A stretch of DNA of 64,000 nucleotides from NCBI RefSeq assembly GCF_010119975.1, contig NZ_CP048222.1, positions 6,486,501-6,550,500 of the forward strand, in the 5' to 3' direction. The notes beneath the pieces were generated by a model. It was not told where the DNA came from. It saw nothing but the letters and a program-made list of their open reading frames with translations, and made no database searches. Positions within the stretch are counted from its first letter, which is position 1. Every line of letters starts with the position of its first letter. Shown piece after piece: positions 43,586-53,694 of the stretch. This DNA is from Rhodocytophaga rosea (GTDB lineage Bacteria > Bacteroidota > Bacteroidia > Cytophagales > 172606-1). A program made the position numbers and the translations under genes.

Positions 43586-45286
43586 CTAAGGTATATTCGC
43601 TGTGTTGTTGGTTTCTATCACCAGCTTTACAAATTGTGCTACAGAACTTTCCATCACATCAAGCAGCAAGCCAGGAAATAAACCAAATACAATTCCTAAA
43701 ACAGCCAGTGAAACCATCATCAGTTTTTCTCTGGCGCTCAGGTCAGTGAGTTGTATTTGCCAGGCTGATCCGCCCGATACCCAGAATGTACCGAAGAACA
43801 TCCCTTGCAGGGTCCACAGGAAGTAAGCAGCACCCAGAATTAACCCGCCCATCGACAGAATAGCCATCCATTTGGGTAGATATGCTGAACCAAAAGCCCC
43901 TGTCAAGGCGAATAATTCTCCAATAAAACCTGAGAATCCAGGCAATCCCAGAGAAGCAAAAAAAGCGACTATTACTACCGATGTATACACCGGCATTTTT
44001 CCCGCAAGCCCCCGGTAGTTTTCTATTTGTTTATCATGCGTCCGGTCGTAGAGTACACCCACAATCAGGAATAATAATGCCGACAATACGCCATGACTAA
44101 ATAGCTGGAAAACGGCACCACTTACACCTTCTGCCGTAACAGAAGCCAGCCCAATCAGCACAAACCCCATGTGCGACACGGAAGAATAAGCGATCATGCG
44201 TTTCATGTCATGGGCGGCCAGGGCATTACAGGCACCATAAATAATAGAGATCACGCCTAGCAAACCCACCAGCCAGGCGTAATGTAGTCCGCCTTCTGGG
44301 AAAATAGAGTAAGCAATACGCAGAAATCCGTAGGCTCCGATTTTTAATAGAATGCCAGCCAGAATTACAGAAATAGGCGTAGGTGCTTCTACGTGTGCAT
44401 CGGGCAGCCAGGTGTGCAGCGGAACTACCGGTAATTTTACAGCAAAACCTATAAATACGAGTAAAAAGGCAAGTAACCTGGCAGGAATTCCAAAAATACT
44501 TGTGGTTGAAGCCGGATGGAGAAACGAACCAGGAATGTAGTTTTTTACATTCATCATAGCCAGCATATCGAAAGTATGCACCAGTTTACTGCTTTCTACC
44601 GTTCCGGCAGCTACTCTTTGCTGAACCTGTGTAATGGCGTTATTACCTGATAAACCTGATTCCATAGCAGTTGCCGAAGGATCAATTACAGAAATGTAGA
44701 GGCCGATCATCACAATCAGTATGAATACAGAGCCCACCAGGGTATAGATAAAAAACTTGATCGCCGCATATTCCCGCCTTTCACCTCCCCAGATACCGAT
44801 CAGAAAATACATCGGCAGCAGCATAAACTCAAAGAACAGGTAAAACAGGAACATATCCAGGGCTACAAAACAGCCTACAATGGTACTGCTCAACAGCAAA
44901 TACAACGCAAAATACCCTTTTGCCTTTTTCTCAACCGACCAGGAAGAAATCGCCCCAATCACCAGCACTATTGCGGAGAGCAACACAAGCGGTATACTCA
45001 GGCCATCAACACCCACAAAATAATCAATGGAGAGTTTGCCGGCACTACCCATATTCAGAGTGATCCAGTTACTGCGTTCCACAAACTGAAAGGTAGATTC
45101 ATCATGTACACCAGTTTGGGTGGCATCTGCCTGTATGTACATAAGTCCGGCCAGAGCTAATTGCAGCAGGTTGACAAACAGGGTAATGGTTTTAAAAAGC
45201 AGCGTTTTATTTTCCGGGATGAAGAGAATTAACACTGAAGCAATCAGCGGAATAAAAACCAGCAGCGAAAGTAGGTATTGCGTCAT
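43586..45286 (-). CDS. nuoM: NADH-quinone oxidoreductase subunit M
   Basis: The 566-residue membrane protein belongs to the antiporter-like proton-pumping subunits of complex I. Visible marks are FEFMLLPMYFLIGIWGGERR with the key Glu, VKLPVVPLHTWLPDAHVEAP, and SYSSVSHMGFVLIG-type sequence in IAYSSVSHMGFVLIGLA. A TTG two codons upstream (45292) is less likely than the ATG at 45286. It follows nuoL by about 60 bp. The usual next gene, nuoN, is absent: a convergent T9SS protein gene lies immediately beyond. Confidence 0.96.
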   Translation of the reverse strand: MTQYLLSLLVFIPLIASVLILFIPENKTLLFKTITLFVNLLQLALAGLMYIQADATQTGVHDESTFQFVERSNWITLNMGSAGKLSIDYFVGVDGLSIPLVLLSAIVLVIGAISSWSVEKKAKGYFALYLLLSSTIVGCFVALDMFLFYLFFEFMLLPMYFLIGIWGGERREYAAIKFFIYTLVGSVFILIVMIGLYISVIDPSATAMESGLSGNNAITQVQQRVAAGTVESSKLVHTFDMLAMMNVKNYIPGSFLHPASTTSIFGIPARLLAFLLVFIGFAVKLPVVPLHTWLPDAHVEAPTPISVILAGILLKIGAYGFLRIAYSIFPEGGLHYAWLVGLLGVISIIYGACNALAAHDMKRMIAYSSVSHMGFVLIGLASVTAEGVSGAVFQLFSHGVLSALLFLIVGVLYDRTHDKQIENYRGLAGKMPVYTSVVIVAFFASLGLPGFSGFIGELFALTGAFGSAYLPKWMAILSMGGLILGAAYFLWTLQGMFFGTFWVSGGSAWQIQLTDLSAREKLMMVSLAVLGIVFGLFPGLLLDVMESSVAQFVKLVIETNNTANIP

Positions 45287-45347
45287 GCGCAAAGATTAGG
45301 GTTCAAACGTAAAGAGATTCAAATGCAGGTGAATGAAAACCTGTTTT

Positions 45348-47336
45348 TTACAAAATTATCCAGAACACCAATATAAGCAACCCTGCTAAGGCGAATATAA
45401 AATAATGTTGTATTTTCCCGGTCTGGGCAGATTTTGTGAACAGCCCCAGATAACCAGCCATTCTGGAGATGAGGTTTACAGTGCCATCTACAAAGATGCG
45501 GTCTACCCAGGCAATGATATGCGCCAGCACAACGGTTATGATACCGGTATAATCCACCAGTTTATCAATCACTTTGGCATCTGTTTGCTGTGCAGAGTAC
45601 ACTACTTGCCGGCCTGGATTAATAAATATTTTCCGGTATATAATGCTCAGATACCAGTTATGCAAGGAGATATTTTTCAGTGCCTGCGGAACCTTGAAAC
45701 GGTTGTTTCCGGTCAGAAAATAAGCGGTTGCTAGTCCACCAGTGGAAAGTACGATGGACATAATTACGGCAAAACTATGCCAGGAAGAAGCAGATTCAGG
45801 TGTTGTATGTAGTCTGCTTAATAGCCAGCCGCCCGATGCATTGAAAGGATTGAAGGAGAAAAACACAAATAGCGATAAAACGGCCAGTGTTCCCATAGGC
45901 ATTTTCATTACCGCTGGTACATCCCGAACGTCATGCTGTGAGTGTTTGACAATTGGAAGATAGTGTGGCAAACGGAAAGCGCCCAGGAAAACCAGAATCA
46001 GCTGCCTGCCAATGTAAAGTGCTGTTAAAAATGCAGTAATGAATCCGATATCAGGAATCAGGTACCACAGAAAATGATTCCGGGAATCTGCCCAGTTGAG
46101 GGCACCCAGCAAAATGGCATCTTTCGACAAAAAGCCGGAGAATAAAGGCAGGCCAGCCAGTGATAAACCAGCCAGCAGGTAACAAATAAATGTAACAGGC
46201 ATTTGTTTCCGTAATCCGCCCATTAGCCGCATATCCTGTGTGTCGAAATGCATATGGCTATTGTGTTCCAGCTGGTGTAAGGAATGAATTACTGCCCCGG
46301 CAGAAAGAAACAGGCAGGCTTTAAAAAAAGCATGGGTAAGCAAATGCAGAAAAGCCGCCTGATACGCACCTACGCCTATCCCCATTACCATATAGCCTAA
46401 TTGCGAAATAGTAGAAAAAGCCAGTAAACGTTTAATATCCGTCTGGAAAAGAGCGGCTACCGCTCCCATAAAAGCGGTAATAGTACCAGTAATGGCAATC
46501 ACCGTAAGCACTTCTGCATTAAAAAGAGGGAACATCCGTACCAGCAGAAATACACCGGCTGCCACCATCGTTGCTGCATGAATGAGTGCCGAAACCGGGG
46601 TTGGTCCGGCCATAGCGCCTGGCAACCAGATTTGTAAGGGAAATTGTGCTGATTTTGCTACACAACCACTAAACAAACCTAATCCGGCAATGGTGAGCCA
46701 GAGTGGATCTATGGATGCTGGACTGGTTATAAGTGTTTGAATATCCAATGTTCCGAACTGTACAAGCAAAATAATAATAGCCAGCAGAAATCCGGTGTCA
46801 CCCACCCGGTTCACCAGAAAGGCGTTCCTGGCAGCTCTGGCAGCTTGTGGTTTCTCCAGCCAGAATCCAATCAGCAAATAGGAGGAGAATCCCACCAGTT
46901 CCCAGGCCACATACATTACCAGCAGATTGCCAGCCAGCACAATTCCCAGCATGGCCGCCATAAACAATGAGAGGTAAGCAAAATACTGTGCATATCGTAT
47001 GTCGCCTTTCATATAAGCCGTAGAATATACCTGCACCAGCAGCGAAATAAAACTTACCACTAGCAGCATACAGGCAGCCCATTTATCTATAAGTATATCG
47101 GCTGTAAATGTATACCTGCCTACATGAAACCAGCTATATTGAAAAGTATATATAGAATCTGGCCAGGATTGCAGGAAAAGGAATGTGCTCAGCAGAAAAC
47201 AAATGCCGGTACTGATAATAGTTAGGATAGCGCTCCCGGATGGATATTTTTTGCCTGCAAACAACAGTAAACCACTTACCAGTAAGGGTAAACATACTAA
47301 TAGTAAAGCGCTTATAACCATCACATCATCAGGCAT
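45348..47336 (-). CDS. nuoL: NADH-quinone oxidoreductase subunit L
   Basis: The 662-residue protein is the largest antiporter-like subunit of complex I. Conserved parts include VMYVAWELVGFSSYLLIGFW with the key Glu, KSAQFPLQIWLPGAMAGPTP, LIHAATMVAAGVFLLVRM and TDIKRLLAFSTISQLGYMVM. The C-terminal ~100 residues carry the long lateral helix and a last membrane anchor. It lies between nuoK (71 bp upstream) and nuoM. Proton translocation across the inner membrane is its role. Confidence 0.97.
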   Translation of the reverse strand: MPDDVMVISALLLVCLPLLVSGLLLFAGKKYPSGSAILTIISTGICFLLSTFLFLQSWPDSIYTFQYSWFHVGRYTFTADILIDKWAACMLLVVSFISLLVQVYSTAYMKGDIRYAQYFAYLSLFMAAMLGIVLAGNLLVMYVAWELVGFSSYLLIGFWLEKPQAARAARNAFLVNRVGDTGFLLAIIILLVQFGTLDIQTLITSPASIDPLWLTIAGLGLFSGCVAKSAQFPLQIWLPGAMAGPTPVSALIHAATMVAAGVFLLVRMFPLFNAEVLTVIAITGTITAFMGAVAALFQTDIKRLLAFSTISQLGYMVMGIGVGAYQAAFLHLLTHAFFKACLFLSAGAVIHSLHQLEHNSHMHFDTQDMRLMGGLRKQMPVTFICYLLAGLSLAGLPLFSGFLSKDAILLGALNWADSRNHFLWYLIPDIGFITAFLTALYIGRQLILVFLGAFRLPHYLPIVKHSQHDVRDVPAVMKMPMGTLAVLSLFVFFSFNPFNASGGWLLSRLHTTPESASSWHSFAVIMSIVLSTGGLATAYFLTGNNRFKVPQALKNISLHNWYLSIIYRKIFINPGRQVVYSAQQTDAKVIDKLVDYTGIITVVLAHIIAWVDRIFVDGTVNLISRMAGYLGLFTKSAQTGKIQHYFIFALAGLLILVFWIIL

Positions 47337-47407
47337 GAAAATAGTAATTACTCAACATGAAGAGGTTTACAAGTATTAATTTGGGCATTACAGATCATAA
47401 AACAGCT

Positions 47408-47716
47408 CTATTCCTCTTTTAACTCGCTCACCTCATCCAGATGAATGGTTTGATAATACTGGTATACTCTCAGCACAATTGCCAGCGCCACAGCCGCTTC
47501 GCAGGCAGCCACCACAATCACAAACAAAGCAAATAACTGTCCTTGCAACCGCTGGGGGTCATACTGGCTGAAGGCAACCAGATTGATATTGGCCGCATTC
47601 AGAATCAACTCAATACCCATTAGCACTACAATTGCATTGCGTTTGGTGATAATAATTACAATGCCTATGCAAAATAATAAGGCACCGATAAATAAATAAT
47701 ATTCTGGTGGTATCAT
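47408..47716 (-). CDS. nuoK: NADH-quinone oxidoreductase subunit K
   Basis: The 102-residue protein has three membrane helices and the two conserved membrane Glu residues of NuoK (VVLMGIELILNAANINLV and VVAACEAAVALAIVL). It forms part of the proton channel at the hinge of complex I. It is first of the leftward nuoK-L-M group; the gene usually found before it, nuoJ, is missing, replaced by the divergent isochorismate synthase gene 145 bp away. Confidence 0.97.
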   Translation of the reverse strand: MIPPEYYLFIGALLFCIGIVIIITKRNAIVVLMGIELILNAANINLVAFSQYDPQRLQGQLFALFVIVVAACEAAVALAIVLRVYQYYQTIHLDEVSELKEE

Positions 47717-47861
47717 AGTAAATCCAGGGCCTGAAAATAGTAAAATCCTGCATTGATTTCCTAATAATTCTTACCGGCAAAGCGTATCTTTCCCTTTTTA
47801 AGGCTTTTTGCAACATCTTTACTGCTAAGATTGTTGTTATTATTAACAGTATTGCAACCAT

Positions 47862-49094
47862 ATGTCCGTAAACCAGTCCATACTATCCGCTAAAAAATCT
47901 GCTTTGTTTGAGGCCCTTTTTCAGACAGCCCAGGTGCAGCAGGTTCCGCTTGCTTTCTGGCGATTGCCCAAAAGTGAAGAAATTCATTGTATTGCCGACC
48001 TGAGTGGATCAACAACCAGAAAAATAGATCTGGAAGAACTGCCGGCCGGTTTTGCTTTTAGCCCGTTTATCAATCCGGATGGACAGCAAACCTTATTTAT
48101 CAAAGCCGATATTCATTATACGATTCAGGATAACCAGCTCTCTCAGTCTGTGCTGCCAGGGCAGGATACACTATTTAATAAACAACAGGCTTTTCAGGAA
48201 GAATTGCAACTCAAACTTGAACAATTACATCAAGCGGTTCCGGGAAGGGCAGGGGAGATTGCAGTGATGGCTGCGGAAAGTTCACCGGAAGACCGGGATT
48301 ATTTCACAGATATAGTAGCCAGAGGCAGAAGGGCCATTGCCAAAGGAAATTTTCAGAAAGTAGTATTGTCGCGTACCAGAACCGTTCAATTGCTCGAAAA
48401 TTATAATCCGGCCGATACATTTTACCGCTTATGCCAGTTTTATCCGCAGGCCTTTGTGTCATGGGTGTATATACCTGGCATTGGCATGTGGATGGGTGCT
48501 TCGCCGGAAATTCTGATCAGTATTGATAAGCAGCAGTTTTTCCGGACGGTTTCTCTGGCAGGTACGCAGCCCTACCGCGCACAAATCCCGGTGAGCCGGG
48601 CAGTATGGACACAAAAAGAGATTGAAGAACAAGCATTGGTTTGCCGCTATATTGTGAACTGTTTTAAAAAAATCCGTTTGCGGGAATATGAGGAGATTGG
48701 ACCAAAAACAGTGATTGCCGGAAACCTGATGCATTTGCGGACTGATTTTATCGTAGATATGCAGGCTACTAATTTTCCGCAACTGGGTACAGTGATGCTC
48801 GAACTGCTGCACCCGACCTCTGCCGTTTGTGGCATGCCCAAAGAGCCAGCTCTTGAATTCATCCGCACCCATGAGCGGCATCAGCGGCAGTTTTACAGCG
48901 GCTATCTAGGGCCAGTAAATATAAACCAGGAAACCCATTTGTTTGTGAACTTACGCTGTATGCAAATCCAGTCTGGAAAAGCGATTCTATATGCAGGTGC
49001 TGGTATTACTTCTGATTCCAACCCCGAACGGGAATGGGCGGAAACTGAATTTAAATGCCAGACTTTGCTGAAAGTACTGGAGAAAGCAGTATAA
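47862..49094 (+). CDS. menF: Isochorismate synthase (menaquinone pathway)
   Basis: The 410-residue chorismate-binding enzyme converts chorismate to isochorismate, the first step to menaquinone, the quinone used by this phylum's respiratory chain. Motifs are FQKVVLSRTRTV, MWMGASPEILISI, SLAGTQPYRAQIP, the Mg-binding region LHPTSAVCGMPKEPA, and the C-terminal YAGAGITSDSNPEREWAETE. It is divergent from nuoK. No other men genes are adjacent. An EntC-like siderophore role is possible, but no siderophore genes are nearby. Confidence 0.93.
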   Translation: MSVNQSILSAKKSALFEALFQTAQVQQVPLAFWRLPKSEEIHCIADLSGSTTRKIDLEELPAGFAFSPFINPDGQQTLFIKADIHYTIQDNQLSQSVLPGQDTLFNKQQAFQEELQLKLEQLHQAVPGRAGEIAVMAAESSPEDRDYFTDIVARGRRAIAKGNFQKVVLSRTRTVQLLENYNPADTFYRLCQFYPQAFVSWVYIPGIGMWMGASPEILISIDKQQFFRTVSLAGTQPYRAQIPVSRAVWTQKEIEEQALVCRYIVNCFKKIRLREYEEIGPKTVIAGNLMHLRTDFIVDMQATNFPQLGTVMLELLHPTSAVCGMPKEPALEFIRTHERHQRQFYSGYLGPVNINQETHLFVNLRCMQIQSGKAILYAGAGITSDSNPEREWAETEFKCQTLLKVLEKAV

Positions 49095-49219
49095 CGCATA
49101 TTAAATTAAGAGTCCTCTGAGTCATGGACTTAAGCCTGGAAAATTGCAAAAAAATCAATTCTTTTTGCTAATCCAGAAATTTTGCGATAATTTATTCACT
49201 TTTTAACGCAACCCCTTTC

Positions 49220-50644
49220 ATGGCTCAGCATATAACAAGTACAACTCCTTTATCCAGTACAGATTCTACGAACATAACTGAAAAAACGAATATCTGGCAG
49301 GTAATTCTGGCTTCCTCGGCCGGAACTGTGATCGAATGGTATGATTTCTACATTTTTGGAAGTTTAGCCACCTTTATTGCCGCTAAATTCTATCCCCAGG
49401 GCAATGACCTGGTAGCCTATTTATCTACCCTGGCCACTTTTGCTACCGGCTTCATCGTCCGTCCGTTTGGTGCGCTGGTATTTGGAAGGCTGGGCGATCT
49501 GATCGGCCGGAAATATACTTTTCTCATAACCATGTTTCTGATGGGAGGCGCTACATTCGTAATAGGTATTTTGCCGGGTTACCAAACCATCGGAATTCTG
49601 GCGCCTATTATGCTCGTATTGCTTCGCCTCTTACAAGGATTGGCGCTGGGTGGTGAATATGGTGGTGCTGCCACCTATGTAGCCGAGCATTCACCGGATG
49701 CCAAACGGGGGTATTATACCAGTTTCATTCAGACTACCGCTACGCTGGGCCTGTTTATATCCATTGGTGTTATTTTAATCACCCGTCTTTCATTGGGTGA
49801 TGAAGATTTCAAAGAATGGGGATGGCGCTTGCCTTTCCTGCTTTCGCTGATTCTGGTGATCGGTTCCTATATTATCCGGGCCAGGTTGAAAGAATCTCCC
49901 TTGTTTACTAAAATGAAAGCGGAAGGAAAAACTTCTAAAAACCCATTAAAAGAGAGTTTTGCCAATAAAGAGAATCTGAAAATGGTATTGCTGGCACTGT
50001 TTGGAGCCACTGCCGGACAAGGCGTAGTCTGGTATACTGGCCAGTTTTATGCGCTCAGTTTTATGGAAAAAGTCCTCAAAATTGATTACCTGACTTGTTA
50101 TACGATTGTGGGTGTCGCCCTTGTATTTGCTACTCCATTTTTTGTGGTATTTGGCAGTTTATCGGATAGAATTGGCCGCAAAAGCATTATGATGGCTGGC
50201 TGTCTGATTGCGGCTGTTTCTTATATTCCCATTTACCAGGCCATGCACGCTTTTGCAGGGCCGATTGTTGAAATTACTGCTGCTTCTACATCTGCCGACG
50301 GAACAGCAATTCCATCCGTGATGCAGGCTGCCAGTCCAAATGTGCCTATTCTCACATTGCTGGTTTTTATTCAGGTACTTTTTGTAACCATGGTATACGG
50401 TCCGATCGCGGCCTATCTGGTGGAGTTATTTCCAACCCGTATCCGCTATACTTCTATGTCGCTTCCTTACCATGTCGGCAATGGCGTTTTTGGAGGTCTG
50501 GTGCCATTCATTGCGACCTATGTAGTGGCTGAAACTGGAAATATTTATGCAGGTCTGGCGTATCCGATCGGGGTTGCTATTATCACTTTTATCATAGGCA
50601 CTTTGTTTGTAAAAGACAGAAGGCATGTGAAGATTACGGATTGA
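49220..50644 (+). CDS. MFS transporter, metabolite:H+ symporter (MHS) family
   Basis: The 474-residue protein has twelve predicted helices and MHS features: SSAGTVIEWYDFYIFGSLAT in helix 1, FGRLGDLIGRKYTFLI in loop 2-3, LQGLALGGEYGGAATYVAEH and FGSLSDRIGRKSIMMAG. MHS members take up compounds such as proline, betaine, citrate, shikimate or short organic acids with protons. A non-conserved insertion (ITAASTSADGTAIPSV) lies in the C-terminal half. Acetyl-CoA synthetase is encoded about 1 kb downstream, so an organic acid substrate is attractive but unproven. Confidence 0.92.
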   Translation: MAQHITSTTPLSSTDSTNITEKTNIWQVILASSAGTVIEWYDFYIFGSLATFIAAKFYPQGNDLVAYLSTLATFATGFIVRPFGALVFGRLGDLIGRKYTFLITMFLMGGATFVIGILPGYQTIGILAPIMLVLLRLLQGLALGGEYGGAATYVAEHSPDAKRGYYTSFIQTTATLGLFISIGVILITRLSLGDEDFKEWGWRLPFLLSLILVIGSYIIRARLKESPLFTKMKAEGKTSKNPLKESFANKENLKMVLLALFGATAGQGVVWYTGQFYALSFMEKVLKIDYLTCYTIVGVALVFATPFFVVFGSLSDRIGRKSIMMAGCLIAAVSYIPIYQAMHAFAGPIVEITAASTSADGTAIPSVMQAASPNVPILTLLVFIQVLFVTMVYGPIAAYLVELFPTRIRYTSMSLPYHVGNGVFGGLVPFIATYVVAETGNIYAGLAYPIGVAIITFIIGTLFVKDRRHVKITD

Positions 50645-50662
50645 GCAACCGACGATATCTAT

Positions 50663-51520
50663 ATGATCACGAAATACGTGTTCTTCCTTAGCCTTTTAAT
50701 TTGTTGTAATGGTAATCAACAGAGCGATAAGAGAATACAGATAAAAGAACCTGTTTGTGATACAGGAACGATGAAAAACTTTTATTATGAATTTAGTCCG
50801 CTTACGGATATACCTGCTATCAAAAATTTAGAAAACGATTTTGTAATTGTTACAGGCACTTCTCTTACAGGCACGGATTTTATCTCGAAGGAAGAAAATC
50901 AATATAGGAGATCTTTGAAAGAGTATCAAACTGTAGAAGATGAGCTAAAAAGCATTGAGGCTTATAGAGTTCAGGAAGATACTTTATATGAACATGATAG
51001 TATCTTCTTAACCTTGTCAAGAGAAGAACAAATTAAACAGCTTCAAGTATGGAGAGATGGCTGTAAGTATATAGTAGACTCCATTCACCAAGCCAATAAT
51101 AATGGGCTGCAAATAGTATGGCTAATCAATAATAGTTCTGATACGGTGAGGATTGCCACAACTGATTCTCATTTGCTCATTATTATAGAAGCAATAGATA
51201 TAAAAGGAAAATGGCGGCCGGTTGAATTTCATTATTTAGACCATCATGGATTTGTGTATAGGCGCCTTCCTCCTAAAAAAGCTACGGCTTTTATTTCCAC
51301 TTCATCGATAAATGGTAATTTTAACACAAAGCTCAGATATAAATTATTAGGATTCAAAAAGTATTATTACTCTAATGAATTTGATGGTAGTATAGACTAT
51401 TGTCAGTTTGAAAAGAACCCAAAGTATTCTCATGCATTTTTCACTAGACATTATATGATGTTTGATAGTATAATCGGATATGAGCCGCAAGAATATTTTG
51501 ATTTCATATCCATTGAATAA
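50663..51520 (+). CDS. Hypothetical lipoprotein
   Basis: The 285-residue protein has a short signal with lipobox LLICC (Cys14/15). The mature part is acidic, A/T-rich in codon use, and contains IVWLINNSSDTVRIATTDSH, WRPVEFHYLDHHGFVYRRLP and YDSIIGYEP-like segments consistent with a beta-sandwich. No family was recognised. It lies 18 bp after the transporter stop, yet its base composition differs from both neighbours, suggesting recent arrival. Confidence 0.75.
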   Translation: MITKYVFFLSLLICCNGNQQSDKRIQIKEPVCDTGTMKNFYYEFSPLTDIPAIKNLENDFVIVTGTSLTGTDFISKEENQYRRSLKEYQTVEDELKSIEAYRVQEDTLYEHDSIFLTLSREEQIKQLQVWRDGCKYIVDSIHQANNNGLQIVWLINNSSDTVRIATTDSHLLIIIEAIDIKGKWRPVEFHYLDHHGFVYRRLPPKKATAFISTSSINGNFNTKLRYKLLGFKKYYYSNEFDGSIDYCQFEKNPKYSHAFFTRHYMMFDSIIGYEPQEYFDFISIE

Positions 51521-51606
51521 TTTTTATAAGAAATATCTATTTTTGAAGAATGTAAAATCAAATAGCATTCTAATCTATACATTCACCTGCCAAACCTATT
51601 AACCCG

Positions 51607-53532
51607 ATGATACCTACCATTAAAACCTTTGAAGAATACCAGCAGCAGTATAGCCTGAGTGTACAAAATCCGGAAGCTTTCTGGGAAGAAAAAGCTTCTT
51701 ATTTTCAGTGGCGCAAGAAGTGGGACAAAACCCTGGAATGGAATTTTCAGGAACCCAATATAAAATGGTTTAGGGGCGGAAAGCTAAACATCACTGAGAA
51801 CTGTCTGGACCGCCACCTGGCTGAAAGGGGCGATGAAACGGCTTTGATCTGGGAACCCAACGATCCGGAAGAACATTTCCGTAAATTCACTTACCGGGAA
51901 TTGTATAACAAAGTATGCCAGTTTGCCAATGTGCTCAAAAATAACGGCGCTAAAAAAGGCGACCGTATTTGTATCTACATGCCCATGGTGCCCGAACTGG
52001 CCATTGCCGTACTGGCCTGTGCCCGGATTGGCGCTATTCATTCGGTGGTATTTGGTGGTTTTTCTGCCCAGTCTATTGCCGACCGTATCCAGGATGCCCA
52101 GTGTTCGCTGGTAATTACCAGTGATGGAGGTTTCCGGGGAAATAAAGAAGTGCAGCTTAAAACAGTGATTGATGATGCACTGGTACAATGCCCATCGGTG
52201 AAAAAAGTAATTGTGCTTACCCGCAGCCGCACACCCATTGCCATGATCAAAGGCCGCGATGTATGGTGGGAAGATGAAATCAAAAAAGTAGAAACCCTGG
52301 GCTTGAATGAATGTAAAGCCGAAGAAATGGATGCCGAGGATATGCTGTTTATTCTCTATACTTCCGGCTCTACCGGAAAGCCTAAAGGAGTTGTGCATAC
52401 CTGCGGCGGCTACATGGTATATTCCGCTTATACCTTCCAGACTACGTTCCAGTACAATCCTGGTGAGGTTCATTTTTGTACCGCCGACATTGGCTGGATC
52501 ACCGGACACTCATATATTGTGTATGGCCCCTTATTATCCGGTGCTACGTCTTTAATGTTTGAAGGTGTCCCTACCTGGCCAAATTCAGGCCGCATGTGGG
52601 ATATTGTGCAGAAGTATAAAGTAAATATCTTATATACCGCACCCACTGCGATCCGCTCGCTGATGAGTTTTGGCCTGGAACCGATCAAAGGAAAAGACCT
52701 TAATTCGCTCACCAAACTAGGTTCTGTCGGAGAGCCTATTAATGAAGAAGCCTGGCACTGGTATGATGATAATATTGGCCAGAAGCGGTGCCCTATTACT
52801 GATACCTGGTGGCAAACTGAAACCGGCGGTATTATGATCGCTCCTATTGCCGGTGTAACGCCTACCAAACCAGGCTATGCTACGTTACCTTTACCTGGCA
52901 TACAGCCTGTTCTGGTAGATGAAAATGGAAAAGAAATCGTAGGAAATGGGGTAAGCGGAAACCTGTGTATCAAATTTCCCTGGCCGGGTATGTTGCGTAC
53001 TACCTATGGCGACCATGAACGCTGCCGGGTAAATTATTTCGCTACTTATCCTGGCTTATATTTTACCGGAGATGGATGCCTCCGGGATCAGGATGGCTAT
53101 TATAGAATTACCGGAAGGGTAGATGATGTACTCAATGTGTCTGGCCACCGGATTGGTACGGCTGAAGTGGAAAATGCCATTAATATGTATTCGGATGTAG
53201 TAGAATCGGCTGTAGTGGGTTATCCGCATGATGTGAAAGGGCAGGGCATTTATGCGTTTGTGATCTGTACGCCACATTTAAATGATGACGAACTTACCCG
53301 CAAGGATATTCTCATGACGGTAAGCCGCATTATCGGACCAATTGCCAAGCCGGATAAAATACAGTTTGTAAAAGGATTGCCTAAAACCCGTTCCGGCAAG
53401 ATTATGCGCCGCATTTTACGTAAAATAGCTGAAGGCGATATAGCAAACCTGGGCGATACATCCACATTACTCGATCCTGCGGTAGTAGATGAAATTAAGG
53501 CAGGCGCACTAATTTCAGTGAAAACACATTGA
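51607..53532 (+). CDS. acs: Acetyl-CoA synthetase
   Basis: The 641-residue cytoplasmic ligase makes acetyl-CoA from acetate, ATP and CoA. Family motifs are HSVVFGGFSAQSIADRIQDA, the P-loop-like YTSGSTGKPKGVVHT, the signature TDTWWQTETGG, YFTGDGCLRDQDGYY with RITGRVDDVLNVSGHR, and PKTRSGKIMRR with Lys598, the catalytic residue that is regulated by acetylation in homologues. Length and motif spacing are normal. It ends at a terminator. Confidence 0.97.
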   Translation: MIPTIKTFEEYQQQYSLSVQNPEAFWEEKASYFQWRKKWDKTLEWNFQEPNIKWFRGGKLNITENCLDRHLAERGDETALIWEPNDPEEHFRKFTYRELYNKVCQFANVLKNNGAKKGDRICIYMPMVPELAIAVLACARIGAIHSVVFGGFSAQSIADRIQDAQCSLVITSDGGFRGNKEVQLKTVIDDALVQCPSVKKVIVLTRSRTPIAMIKGRDVWWEDEIKKVETLGLNECKAEEMDAEDMLFILYTSGSTGKPKGVVHTCGGYMVYSAYTFQTTFQYNPGEVHFCTADIGWITGHSYIVYGPLLSGATSLMFEGVPTWPNSGRMWDIVQKYKVNILYTAPTAIRSLMSFGLEPIKGKDLNSLTKLGSVGEPINEEAWHWYDDNIGQKRCPITDTWWQTETGGIMIAPIAGVTPTKPGYATLPLPGIQPVLVDENGKEIVGNGVSGNLCIKFPWPGMLRTTYGDHERCRVNYFATYPGLYFTGDGCLRDQDGYYRITGRVDDVLNVSGHRIGTAEVENAINMYSDVVESAVVGYPHDVKGQGIYAFVICTPHLNDDELTRKDILMTVSRIIGPIAKPDKIQFVKGLPKTRSGKIMRRILRKIAEGDIANLGDTSTLLDPAVVDEIKAGALISVKTH

Positions 53533-53552
53533 TTTACGGCTAATTATTCAAC

Positions 53553-53597
53553 AAGCCCTTCTGAGTTCTAAATTGGGATAGATATTCAGAAGGGCTT
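53553..53597 (+). terminator. Stem-loop terminator after acs
   Basis: Perfect 12-bp arms (AAGCCCTTCTGA against TCAGAAGGGCTT) about 20 bp after the stop codon, followed by ATTTATT rather than a long T-run. Confidence 0.65.
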
Positions 53598-53694
53598 ATT
53601 TATTGGTATGTCTATATGTGTTTAAGCCACTGATTTTGAGGATAAATTACAATATTAGTCTACCTTTACTTTACCTAATCCCTGAAACCCAAAG

